Assembly: GCA_937928405.1 (NCBI GenBank)
Contig: CALFWZ010000205.1
Location: forward strand, 1-32,354
Origin: an uncultured Saprospiraceae bacterium
GTDB taxonomy: Bacteria; Bacteroidota; Bacteroidia; Chitinophagales; Saprospiraceae
Direction: 5' to 3'
DNA length: 32,354 nt
In this document: positions 14,607-23,800 of the stretch, one piece after another
How the letters are laid out: each line of letters starts with the position of its first letter
How positions within the stretch are numbered: position 1 is the first letter of the stretch
Notes under the pieces: generated by a model
The model's input: the letters and a program-made list of their open reading frames with translations, nothing else
Databases searched by the model: none
What the model was told of the DNA's origin: nothing
Translations under genes and position numbers: made by a program

Positions 14607-17033
14607 ATGATTACAAAACAACCCCTCTTTGTTTGGTGGCTATTCTTATTGCTAAGCTATAACCTTTCTGCCCAAAATCCAGCAACTTTTACCATCAGTG
14701 GATATATTCAAGATTTTGATTCTGGAGAAAAATTAATCACTGCAAATGTCTATGACTATCTTTCTGGAAAAGGAGCCGTTTCTAATACCTATGGATTCTA
14801 TAGTCTCACATTACCAAAAGACAGTGTACTACTCACCATTAGTTATATCGGTTATAAAGATCAAAACCTATCCTTGTATCTCGATAGAGATATTACCCTC
14901 AATATTGATCTAGTGGCCGAATTGGCTTTCGAAGAAATTGAAGTGGTGGCTAAAAAGAAAGATCGGATTGAAGAGCGGACTAGAATGAGTACCGTTGACG
15001 TGCCAGTAGCGCAGATCAAAAAAATTCCCGCTCTTTTTGGTGAGGTAGACGTCCTTAAAGCATTACAACTCTTGCCCGGTATTCAGTCGGGTGGGGAAGG
15101 ACAAAATGGACTCTATGTTCGAGGAGGAAGTCCGGATCAAAATCTCATTCTCTTAGATGGAGTGCCCGTTTATAATGCTTCTCATCTTTTTGGTTTTTTC
15201 TCCGTTTTTAATGCGGATGCGATCAAAGATGTTACCCTTACTAAAGGTGGTTTTCCGGCCCGTTATGGAGGCCGACTATCTTCCGTTATCGAAATCAATA
15301 TGAAAGAGGGAGATATGAATGATTGGCATGGAACGGGTACCATCGGATTGATTGCCTCTAAGCTGACGCTCGAAGGTCCCATCAAAAAAGACAAAACTTC
15401 TCTGATCATTTCAGGTCGTCGTACCTACATTGATTTGTTGGCTAGACCCTTTATCAAAAATAGCCTTGAATCAGATGGAGTTACCGGAGGACTCGGCTAT
15501 TTCTTTCACGATATTAATGCTAAAATTAATCATAAAATTTCCGAAAAAGATCGACTCTTTTTTAGTGTTTATGCCGGAAAAGATAAATTCTTTTTTAGAG
15601 AAAATGATAAGGATGATTTCGGTGGTGAACAAAACGAATACACAACCGAAGCTGGTCTAAATTGGGGTAATGTCACCTCTGCTCTACGTTGGAATCACTT
15701 GTGGAGCAATAAATTATTCAGTAATGCTTCGCTCACTTATAGCCAGTATAATTTTGATACCAAAGCAGAAGAAGAGGATATTTATACTTTTAATGGTAAT
15801 CGAGAAGTTTCTTCTTTTGCACTCAATTATAATTCTGGAATCAACGATTTATCCGGAAAAATAGATTTTGATTTTATTCCCAATCCAGAACATTATTTCC
15901 GATTTGGTGTCAGTGCTATTCATCATAAATTTAAGCCAGGAGCCTTTAATCTGGACATCTTTTTTGAAGATGATATTGATACTTTTACGCTGGATACCTT
16001 GCTTGGACAACCGGATGTAACTGCTTGGGAATTTGCGACTTACGTAGAAGATGATTTAAAAATTGGAGATAATTTCAAAATAAATGTGGGCGCGCATTTT
16101 TCCGGATTTAGTCTTCCTGAGAAAACGTATTTTTCTTTGCAACCTCGTATTGGTACGAGATATCTTCTGCCCGATGGTACGGCTATCAAAGCTTCTTATG
16201 CACAAATGCGTCAGTACGTCCAATTACTGACCAACGATGGGATTGGATTGCCAACTGATCTTTGGTTGCCAACGACTGCTCGGGTAAAACCTCAAGACAG
16301 CTGGCAGGTGGCTCTCGGTGCCGCCAAAACATTTAACAATAAATACGAAATTAGTATTGAAGGTTACTATAAAGAAATGTCCAACCTGGTTAGTTACAAA
16401 GAAGGGGCTAGTCTTTTTCAATTAAATGATTGGCAAGATCGGGTGACGCAAGGAGAAGGAAAATCTTACGGTGCAGAATTTTTTATTCAAAAGAAAACCG
16501 GTCGAATTACAGGTTGGATAGGCTATACTTGGTCTAAAACCAATCGTACTTTTCCTGAACTCAATTTTGGGAAAACCTTTGATTTTAAATACGATCGACG
16601 ACATGATATCAGCGTGGTAGCTAGTTATCGACTTGCACCTCGTGTCCAGTTGAGTGGTACTTGGGTTTTTGGTACCGGTAATGCCGTCACTTTAGCCAAC
16701 TCTAATTATCGGGTGAGTTATCCCAATGTAGGTCTTCCTTCTAGCATTCGAAATGTACTTGACGGTGGATCAAGAACCGTTGATTTTTATGAAGAACGCA
16801 ATAATTTTAGAATGAAACCTTATCACCGAATGGATATCGGAATTGAGATTTCTAAACAGAAAAAGCGCTATAAAAGAACCTGGTCTCTTGGTGCCTATAA
16901 TGTCTATAATAATAGAAATCCCTTCTTTATTTTTGTTGATTCTGACGCTATTAATGGAACTTCTCGAAATGTACTAAAGCAGGCAAGCCTCTTTCCGGTA
17001 CTGCCTTATTTTGCTTGGAGGTTTGAATTTTAG
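14607..17033 (+). CDS. TonB-dependent outer membrane receptor with CarboxypepD-reg-like domain
   Basis: An 808-residue outer membrane receptor. Signal peptide (residues 1-22, cut after LSAQ), then a carboxypeptidase-regulatory-like domain (~27-110: ISGYIQDFDSGEKLITANVY), then the plug domain (~120-225: KALQLLPGIQSGGEGQNGLY, VRGGSPDQNLILLDGVPVYN, DVTLTKGGFPARYGGRLSSV) and a 22-stranded barrel ending in the terminal aromatic FAWRFEF. The closest relatives of this type pair with DUF4249 lipoproteins, as here: the partner starts 47 nt after the stop. Substrate is unknown; nothing nearby (no glycosidases, no SusD) points to glycans, and the subtype is often linked to metals or peptides only by guesswork. 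Confidence 0.94.
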   Translation: MITKQPLFVWWLFLLLSYNLSAQNPATFTISGYIQDFDSGEKLITANVYDYLSGKGAVSNTYGFYSLTLPKDSVLLTISYIGYKDQNLSLYLDRDITLNIDLVAELAFEEIEVVAKKKDRIEERTRMSTVDVPVAQIKKIPALFGEVDVLKALQLLPGIQSGGEGQNGLYVRGGSPDQNLILLDGVPVYNASHLFGFFSVFNADAIKDVTLTKGGFPARYGGRLSSVIEINMKEGDMNDWHGTGTIGLIASKLTLEGPIKKDKTSLIISGRRTYIDLLARPFIKNSLESDGVTGGLGYFFHDINAKINHKISEKDRLFFSVYAGKDKFFFRENDKDDFGGEQNEYTTEAGLNWGNVTSALRWNHLWSNKLFSNASLTYSQYNFDTKAEEEDIYTFNGNREVSSFALNYNSGINDLSGKIDFDFIPNPEHYFRFGVSAIHHKFKPGAFNLDIFFEDDIDTFTLDTLLGQPDVTAWEFATYVEDDLKIGDNFKINVGAHFSGFSLPEKTYFSLQPRIGTRYLLPDGTAIKASYAQMRQYVQLLTNDGIGLPTDLWLPTTARVKPQDSWQVALGAAKTFNNKYEISIEGYYKEMSNLVSYKEGASLFQLNDWQDRVTQGEGKSYGAEFFIQKKTGRITGWIGYTWSKTNRTFPELNFGKTFDFKYDRRHDISVVASYRLAPRVQLSGTWVFGTGNAVTLANSNYRVSYPNVGLPSSIRNVLDGGSRTVDFYEERNNFRMKPYHRMDIGIEISKQKKRYKRTWSLGAYNVYNNRNPFFIFVDSDAINGTSRNVLKQASLFPVLPYFAWRFEF

Positions 17034-17080
17034 AACTTGAAGTAGTAGGAAATTTTACATAAAAATTAAAATTAAAAATC

Positions 17081-17968
17081 ATGAAAAATATATTGTTTTT
17101 TACCTTGATATTCATCTTATTTACTTCCTGTGAAGATTTTTTTAGTACGACCTTAAACGTGGACCCACCGCCTCATAAAGATCAGATTGTAACCAGTGCC
17201 TTTTTTTCTAATACAGATACCTCATTAGTTGCTTTGGTTAACCGAAGTACTGCGATTTTAGAAAATTCTAATTTTGATACTAGAAATTTAGAAAATTCCA
17301 ATGTTCGACTCTTTACGGGAGATGAGTTACTGACGACACTTCCTTATGAAGCAGATCAATTCCAATTTAATCATCGGGAAGAAAATACGACAGTCGTTTT
17401 TAATCCAGGCCAAGAATACACCCTCAAAGTTGATCATCCGGATTATGAAGAAGCATCAGCCACTATCGTCGTACCCAAGGAAATCGTCCCTTTTCGATTT
17501 GAGCTAGAAGAAGATGCCGCAGTGGACGAATTTGGAGATCGGAGTGACCGAGTGACCGTTGAATTTACGGATCCTGCCGATGAAGAAAATTATTATGAAG
17601 TAGCAGTATATTCCATCCGTAATTTTAATAATGATGCTTATGCGGAAAGCCACTACATAACTTCCTTGGACTTTAATCTGGAAGAATCACTCTATGATGC
17701 TTCTATTCTCAGTGACCAAACTTTTAATGGTCAAGACTATAAATTGCAGATCACTATCGACCGCTTCCAAAATGAAGGCGAAGAGTTGCAGACTTTTCTA
17801 GTTTGGCGGTCAGTCACCAAAGATTATTATCAGTTTGCCCGCTCTCTCATTCTACAAAGAAATTCGGAAGATTTTGGCCCTTTTTCTGAGCCTGTGGCCA
17901 TCAAGTCTAATTTCGAAAAAGGCTTGGGTCTATTTTCCATCAATTTTGAAAGGATTTATCCTTTGTAA
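17081..17968 (+). CDS. DUF4249 lipoprotein, partner of the TonB receptor
   Basis: A 295-residue lipoprotein (signal peptide with lipobox FTSC, Cys17). The mature protein has the DUF4249 layout: two Ig-like halves, the first with QIVTSAFFSNTDTSLVALVN and GQEYTLKVDHPDYEEASATI, then an IVP-x-E linker (VVPKEIVPFRFE), the second with RVTVEFTDPADEENYYEVAV and a C-terminal NFEKGLGLFSINF. Such proteins are encoded next to TonB receptors and are thought to act as surface lids or accessory ligand-binding proteins, like SusD, without proven function. It is in an operon with the upstream receptor. Confidence 0.9.
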   Translation: MKNILFFTLIFILFTSCEDFFSTTLNVDPPPHKDQIVTSAFFSNTDTSLVALVNRSTAILENSNFDTRNLENSNVRLFTGDELLTTLPYEADQFQFNHREENTTVVFNPGQEYTLKVDHPDYEEASATIVVPKEIVPFRFELEEDAAVDEFGDRSDRVTVEFTDPADEENYYEVAVYSIRNFNNDAYAESHYITSLDFNLEESLYDASILSDQTFNGQDYKLQITIDRFQNEGEELQTFLVWRSVTKDYYQFARSLILQRNSEDFGPFSEPVAIKSNFEKGLGLFSINFERIYPL

Positions 17969-18012
17969 GTGGTTAAATAGGAGTCCTCCCGAATGCTTTA
18001 TTTAGAAAGGAC

Positions 18013-18105
18013 TTGCCGGTTGGCGATAGCTTGTTTGCCAGTTAGCCCTCTTTTTACGCAAAAAAGAGGGCTAACTAGCTAAAAGACAACTAGCTAACCA
18101 GCAAA
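18013..18105. repeat. Nested inverted repeats forming a large hairpin between operons
   Basis: The inner stem is 16 bp and perfect (18040-18055 with 18061-18076, core AGTTAGCCCTCTTTTT, loop ACGCA). Outside it TTGCCGGTTGGC (18013-18024) can pair with GCTAACCAGCAA (18094-18105), 10 Watson-Crick pairs plus one G-U and one mismatch. Two related direct copies (TTGCCGGTTGGC and TTGCCAGTTAGC) precede and two inverted copies follow. The inner stem may terminate the TonB/DUF4249 operon, its T tract being within the stem. Confidence 0.7.
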
Positions 18106-18175
18106 AAAACGCTATACGCATAGGCAACCCAAAAGATTAAATGATGATGGTCAAATTTGGGATGATCTCATATTT

Positions 18176-18206
18176 TTGTTTTTGATCCTGACTTTATTAT
18201 TTTTGC
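18176..18206 (+). promoter_or_regulatory. Promoter of yebC, TTG-N19-TAttTTTGC
   Basis: TTG (18176-18178), 19 nt, then TATTTTTGC (18198-18206) is an exact consensus match. Start is expected near 18212, giving a 5' UTR of about 50 nt. Confidence 0.75.
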
Positions 18207-18263
18207 AAAGGTTCAGATAACTTCTGGGTTGTCTTATTTTTTATAAAAAAAACTTAATCTTCA

Positions 18264-18989
18264 ATGGGAAGAGCATTTGAATATCGAAAAGCCCGTAAAA
18301 TGGCCCGTTGGTCGGCTATGGCTAAGGCTTTTACACGGATTGGGAAAGAAATTACGATTGCTGTTAAGGAAGGTGGCCCCGACCCAGATACCAATTCCCG
18401 TTTGCGGGCAGCTATTCAGAACGCCAAGGCGGCCAATATGCCCAAAGACAATGTGGAGCGGGCTATCAAAAATGCTTCGGATAAAGATACGTCTGATTAC
18501 AAAGAAGCACTTTTTGAAGGATATGGTCCACATGGTATCGCCTTTCTAATAGAAACGGCAACGGATAATAATAATCGAACAGTCGCTAATGTAAGGAGCT
18601 ATTTTAATAAATGTAATGGCAGTTTAGGAACTTCTGGTTCGGTTGCTTTTATGTTTGATCACCAATGTCAATTCGAGGTTAAAGGGGAAAACCTAGACGT
18701 AGAAGAATTGGAATTAGAGCTGATTGATTATGGAGCGGAAGAAGTATTTGAAGATGAAGATAGTATTATGATCTATTCTTCTTTCGAAAATTTCGGTTCT
18801 TTGCAAAAAGCGCTAGAAGGAAAAGAGGACCTGGAAATTGTCAGCTCAGGGTTTGAACGGATACCCAACGTCACAAAAAGCTTAGATACGCCCGAACAGA
18901 TTGCCGATATCGAAAAACTAATTGAGAAAATTGAAGAAGATGATGATGTCCAACAAGTATATCATAATTGGAAATCAACAGAAGAATAA
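18264..18989 (+). CDS. YebC/PmpR (TACO1) family regulator
   Basis: A 241-residue cytoplasmic YebC-family protein. The start MGRAFEYRKARKMARWSAMA and the following KAFTRIGKEITIAVKEGGPD, NSRLRAAIQNAKAANMPKDN are diagnostic of the N-terminal helical domain; later GYGPHGIAFLIE and VAFMFDHQCQFEV belong to the two alpha/beta domains. Members have been described as transcription regulators and, more recently, as translation factors relieving ribosome stalling at proline-rich stretches (TACO1 in mitochondria). The acidic C-terminus (IEKIEEDDDVQQVYHNW) is typical. Transcribed alone from a strong promoter; ruvC, often a neighbour elsewhere, is absent. Confidence 0.95.
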   Translation: MGRAFEYRKARKMARWSAMAKAFTRIGKEITIAVKEGGPDPDTNSRLRAAIQNAKAANMPKDNVERAIKNASDKDTSDYKEALFEGYGPHGIAFLIETATDNNNRTVANVRSYFNKCNGSLGTSGSVAFMFDHQCQFEVKGENLDVEELELELIDYGAEEVFEDEDSIMIYSSFENFGSLQKALEGKEDLEIVSSGFERIPNVTKSLDTPEQIADIEKLIEKIEEDDDVQQVYHNWKSTEE

Positions 18990-19028
18990 AGCGTTGGAAT
19001 ATTAATTAAGATAAATATCGCATTGATG

Positions 19029-19052
19029 AAGGACGAGTTACTGACGTCTTTT
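19029..19052 (+). terminator. Possible terminator after yebC
   Basis: AAGGACG (19029-19035) pairs with CGTCTTT (19045-19051), 7 bp with one G-U, loop of 9 nt, then a short T tract. The rest of 18990-19268 holds no other feature I can support. Confidence 0.4.
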
Positions 19053-19268
19053 GTTTGCACTGAATTCATGGTGGTTTTATGATAAGATTTATTTAATATT
19101 TATTAGTAGATATTCCACATTCCATATTTCAAATTAGCTCTTAACTCTTATTTAGCATGTCTATTAAATTAGTATTTTCTTAAGAGCAATTCAACTCGCA
19201 ATAAGAACAATCATTGCGAAAATGGGTTTAAAAGCTATACATGTTTTAACCACTAAGACAATATCTTT

Positions 19269-20639
19269 ATGAAACCCCTTATGCTTCTATTTTCATTTTT
19301 ATTGATAGCAGTTTTTTCTACTGCTCAAGATCTTCCTTCCGCACCTCCAGCTACGGACGGCCGCTTATACGACATTGCGAATGCACCTTCCGCAGATCGA
19401 CTCGAAAAAGATATTCGAACCCTCGCTGGATTTGGTACCCGTCACACCTTATCAGATACCGTCAGCAATACCCGTGGAATTGGAGCCGCTCGCCGTTGGA
19501 TCAAAGCAGAATTCGATAAAATATCCGCTGCTTGTGGCAATTGCCTAGAAGTTTTCTACCAACGCAGTCTCGTTCCTGCCGAAGGAAACGCTCGTTTCAA
19601 TAAAGATACTTGGGTGGTCAATGTAGTCGCTATTCAACGGGGAAGTGAAAACCCCAATCGGTACATCATCATGTCCGGTGATATCGATTCCCGTATTTCT
19701 GATCCATTGGATGGTACCAATGATTCACCCGGTGCCAATGATAATGCCTCGGGAATGGCTGGTACCATCGAAGCCGCTCGTGTACTTACCAAGTATAAAT
19801 TTCCCAATAGTATAATTTATGTCGGTTTGAGTGGTGAAGAACAAGGTTTGTTTGGAGGCAAACATATGGCTAAAGTGGCCCTAGAAGAAAAATGGGATAT
19901 TATCGGTATCCTTAATAATGATATGATCGGAAATATTGAAGGAGTAGATGGTGTAATCCAAAACAATAGCTTCCGCGTTTTTAGTGAACCGACACCAGTC
20001 AATGATAACGAACAAAAAAGAACTTGGCGCCGCTTTTACGGAGGTGAGGTAGATGGACCCTCGCGTCAACTGGCCCGTTATGTAGCTCGATTGACAGATA
20101 CCTATGTCACCAATATGAAAGCCACCATGATCTATCGCTTGGATCGGTTTGGACGCGGTGGTCATCATAAGCCTTTTAACGATGCAGGTTTTCCTGGTAT
20201 TAGAATTATGGAAACACATGAAAATTACAACCGTCAACATCAAGATATTCGAGTCGAAAATGGTATCAAATACGGAGATGTAATCGAAGGGGTTAATTTT
20301 CCTTATTGTGCAAAATTGACGGGCGTAAATGCGATCTCCTTGGCTGCCTTGGCTTGGGCACCTTTGCCTCCAAAACAGGTGATGATTGGTGGTGCCGTCA
20401 AACCCTCTACTCGCTTGCGCTGGGAACCTTCTACTTCAAAAAATCTTGCAGGGTATAAAATTTACTGGCGAGATACCACCGCTCCGCAATGGCAATACAG
20501 TCGCTACGTTGGAATGAAAACGGATTTTACGTTAGAAAATATCGTGATTGATAATTACCTTTTTGGCGTAGCAGCAGTTGGTAAAGATGGAAGTGAAAGC
20601 CTAGTCGTCTATCCACAAACCTTAATTCCACGGAGATAA
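19269..20639 (+). CDS. Exported M28-family metallopeptidase
   Basis: A 456-residue exported peptidase: signal peptide to about residue 20 (cut after STAQ), then an M28 catalytic domain and a C-terminal ~75-residue Fn3-like domain (TRLRWEPSTSKNLAGYKIYW). Zinc-site motifs are SPGANDNASGMAG (bridging D157), LSGEEQGLFGG (catalytic E190, ligand E191), ILNNDMIGN (D218) and a distal ETHENYNRQHQD histidine. The first ligand, normally His in HxD, is Asp: SGDIDSR (D138). The same GDIDSR form occurs, to my memory, in other exported M28 proteins, so it is likely a subtype rather than a lesion. Probably degrades peptides in the periplasm or outside. No convincing promoter was found in 18990-19268. Confidence 0.92.
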   Translation: MKPLMLLFSFLLIAVFSTAQDLPSAPPATDGRLYDIANAPSADRLEKDIRTLAGFGTRHTLSDTVSNTRGIGAARRWIKAEFDKISAACGNCLEVFYQRSLVPAEGNARFNKDTWVVNVVAIQRGSENPNRYIIMSGDIDSRISDPLDGTNDSPGANDNASGMAGTIEAARVLTKYKFPNSIIYVGLSGEEQGLFGGKHMAKVALEEKWDIIGILNNDMIGNIEGVDGVIQNNSFRVFSEPTPVNDNEQKRTWRRFYGGEVDGPSRQLARYVARLTDTYVTNMKATMIYRLDRFGRGGHHKPFNDAGFPGIRIMETHENYNRQHQDIRVENGIKYGDVIEGVNFPYCAKLTGVNAISLAALAWAPLPPKQVMIGGAVKPSTRLRWEPSTSKNLAGYKIYWRDTTAPQWQYSRYVGMKTDFTLENIVIDNYLFGVAAVGKDGSESLVVYPQTLIPRR

Positions 20640-20646
20640 TTTGATG

Positions 20647-20678
20647 GATGTTGAACTGTTGATTTTTTGAATCGCTGA
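20647..20678. repeat. Octamers of the GTTGA type, 3' side of the M28 gene
   Basis: Four degenerate octamers in register (GATGTTGA, ACTGTTGA, TTTTTTGA, ATCGCTGA) begin 7 nt after the stop codon. Orientation is inverted relative to the TCAAC-type array at 20771. Confidence 0.75.
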
Positions 20679-20770
20679 AATTTTAACAATGAAATTTAAA
20701 AAAAAAAGTGTATTCAATTTCAAGTCAATGTAAAATGATTTGGTTGTTTAAAAAAAAGAAAGTAATTATT

Positions 20771-20850
20771 AATCAACAAATCAACAAATCAACAAATCAA
20801 CAAATCAACAAATCAACAAATCAACAAATCAACAAATCAACAAATCAACA
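20771..20850. repeat. Tandem octamer array, 10 x AATCAACA
   Basis: Ten perfect copies of AATCAACA end 19 nt before the ATG of the next gene. The complementary 8-mer TGTTGATT occurs just after that gene's stop codon at 24654-24661. Confidence 0.97.
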
Positions 20851-20869
20851 GCCCTAACTAACTGAAAAA

Positions 20870-23800
20870 ATGCTTAATAAAAAACTCCCTATCTTATTTC
20901 TTATCATGATCTTTTTGGGGTCATCGTGTGCAAATTTTAATCTTCATTATGCGCCAGCATCAAAGCAATGGAAAGAGCGCAAAGCCCCTGTTGAACAACC
21001 TGAGCACGTTGTTTTTCTAATTGGTGATGTTGGAAAATCCCCCAAAAAAGGAGTCGCACCGGCATTGGAGATGTTGGAAAAACAGTTGAAAAAAGCATCT
21101 GAAAATAGTACACTTGTATTTTTAGGAGATAATATTTATCCGTCAGGGATGCCCTCTAAGGATGATCCTGAAAAAAGAGCAGAAGCGGAATTTCAGTTGA
21201 ATGCACAATTGGAGGTGTTAAAAAAATATAAGGGTCGTCCATTGTTTATTCCTGGCAACCACGACTGGTATTCGCAAGGAATTCCTGGTGTTGAAAGACA
21301 AGAAAAGTATATTCAAAAAAAGCTAAACGAAGGGGTCGAAGATAAAGACCAATGGGAGAATTATTTTCTACCTAAACCTGGTTGTGCTGGCCCTGAAGTA
21401 CTTAAACTGAATGATCAATTGGTAATGGTCGTTATTGACACGCAGTGGTGGTTAGAAGATTGGGATCATAGTCCGGAAATTAATAGTGATTGTGAAATAA
21501 AAAGTCGCAATACTTTCTTTCTTGTTTTTGAAGAAATTTTACGTAAAAACAGAAATAAAAATGTGATCATTGCCATGCACCATCCGCTGGAATCTGGCGG
21601 CCCACACGGAGGACACTATATCGCCAAGCATCATATTTTCCCATTGACCATGGCTCATGATAAGCTCTATGTTCCATTACCCGTAGTAGGATCTATTCCA
21701 TTAGTTTTGCGTTCCACCATCGGTATCACCCAAGATATTGCGCACCCCAAATATCGTCGGATGAAAGCGGACTTGATGCGTGCGGCAAAAAAGAACGGAA
21801 ACTTTATTTTTGTTTCTGGACACGAACATAGCCTCCAATATATTCAAAACGACAGACAGCATTTTGTGGTCAGTGGTAGCGGTTCTAAACAGAGTGGAAC
21901 TAAATTGATTGAAGGTTCCGAGTTTGCTTACGGAGCAAGTGGATTTGGTCGTTTGGATATTTATAAAGATGGTACCACTTGGCTTTCTTTTTTTGCTTCT
22001 GACAAAGACCATCCTAAAGGACATGAAGTTTTTAGAAAAAAGATAAAAGATAAATTGCCCATTGCTGGTTATGATCTTCCGGCGGAATTTCCAGATTATG
22101 AAAATATGCCAGATTCTGTAGAAACACAGGTCGTCAAAACGAAGGTCACCAAAAAAGGATTGCTACATAATTTCCTTTTGGGAAGTCACTATCGAGATGT
22201 TTATATTCCAGAATATAAATTCCCCACCTTAGACCTTTCTACTTTTAAAGGAGGCGTGAAAGTAATAAAGCGGGGTGGTGGCAATCAAACCAATTCGCTG
22301 CGCTTGGCCGACCCAACGGGCAAAGAATGGGTGATGCGTGCCATGACCAAAGATGCTTCTCGTTTTATTCCGTATCCGTTCAATAAGATCACCGGAACCC
22401 AAGCGATTGTTGAAGATAATTTCTTATCTACACATCCTTTTGCTGCCGTGGTGGTTCCTGATTTAGCGGAAGCGGTAAACGTCTACCATACTAATCCGAC
22501 GGTCTATTATATTCCTAAACAACCTACACTAGGACTAGACAACGAAGCTTTTGGAGGCGAACTTTATTTGGTAGAAGAACGGCCCGATGACGATTGGAGC
22601 GATGAACCTAGTTTTGGGAATTCTAAAGAAATTATCAGTACGCCTAAGCTAGTTGAAAAAATAGTAAAGAACGGTAAACATCAAATGGATGAACCTTGGT
22701 TATTACGAACCCGATTATTTGACATGGTCATTGGTGATTGGGACCGACACGACGATCAGTGGCGATGGGCTTCTTTTAAGGATAAAGAAAAAGATATTAC
22801 GCTCTATCGACCTATTCCGCGAGATCGAGATCAGCCCTTTTCCAAATATAACGGGATGGCTCCTTTTATAGCTCGCTTGACTTTACCATTTTTAAAACAA
22901 TTAAAACCCTATAAAGGAAAAATCAAAAATGTTAAATGGGACAATTACGGCGCCAGACAAATTGACCAATCTTTTTTAACAGAACTTGGATGGCCGGAAT
23001 GGGAAAAGCAAATAAAAATTATCCAAGAGGGTTTGACGGACGAAGTGATCGAAAAAACTTTTCGGAAGGAATGGCCTGAACCAGCTTACAGTATGTCCGC
23101 TCCAGAAGTTATCAAATTCCTCAAGCAACGACGAGATGATTTAATGGAAATCGGAAGAGAGTTATACGAATTCAGAGCCAAAGAAGTAGATGTAGTCGGG
23201 AGTGATAAAGACGATTTATTTGAGGTGGTTAGGAAGAACGATAACGAAACGGTCGTGAAAGTCTACAGAATGCGAAAAGATGAAAACCAACTTACCTATC
23301 AACGGACTTTTTATACAGACGAAACTAACGAGATTCGACTTTTTGGATTGGACGATAAAGATGTTTTTAAAATTACGGGGGAAGTTAATCATGGTATAAA
23401 AGTTCGGGTCATCGGTGGATTGGGGGAAGATCAATTTATCAATAAAAGCACCGGAGGTAGTACCGTGATTTATGATGCCAAAGAGGAAGCATCCATTTTG
23501 GATATTACGCCACAAACCGTCAATAAAATTTCTAATCGTAGAGCTTTAAATATATACAATCGGAAAGATTTTCATTATGAATATGATTTTTTAATGCCTT
23601 TCCCATTATTAGGATTCAATCCAGATGATGGATTATTTATTGGAACTAATCTTACGATAACAGATTATAAATTCAAAAAAAGTCCTTTTGGGGTTTCTCA
23701 TAATATCAAAGCTGCCTACGCTTTTGCGACCAATGCTTTTAATCTAGAATACGAAGGAGATTATTTAGAAGTATTTGGTAAATGGGATTTTTTATTGCGT

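Noticed and set aside
18013..18105. Integron attC site
   Set aside because: The hairpin has GTTAGCC/GGCTAAC ends, but they do not satisfy the GTTRRRY/RYYYAAC core boxes, and no integrase or cassette array is seen.
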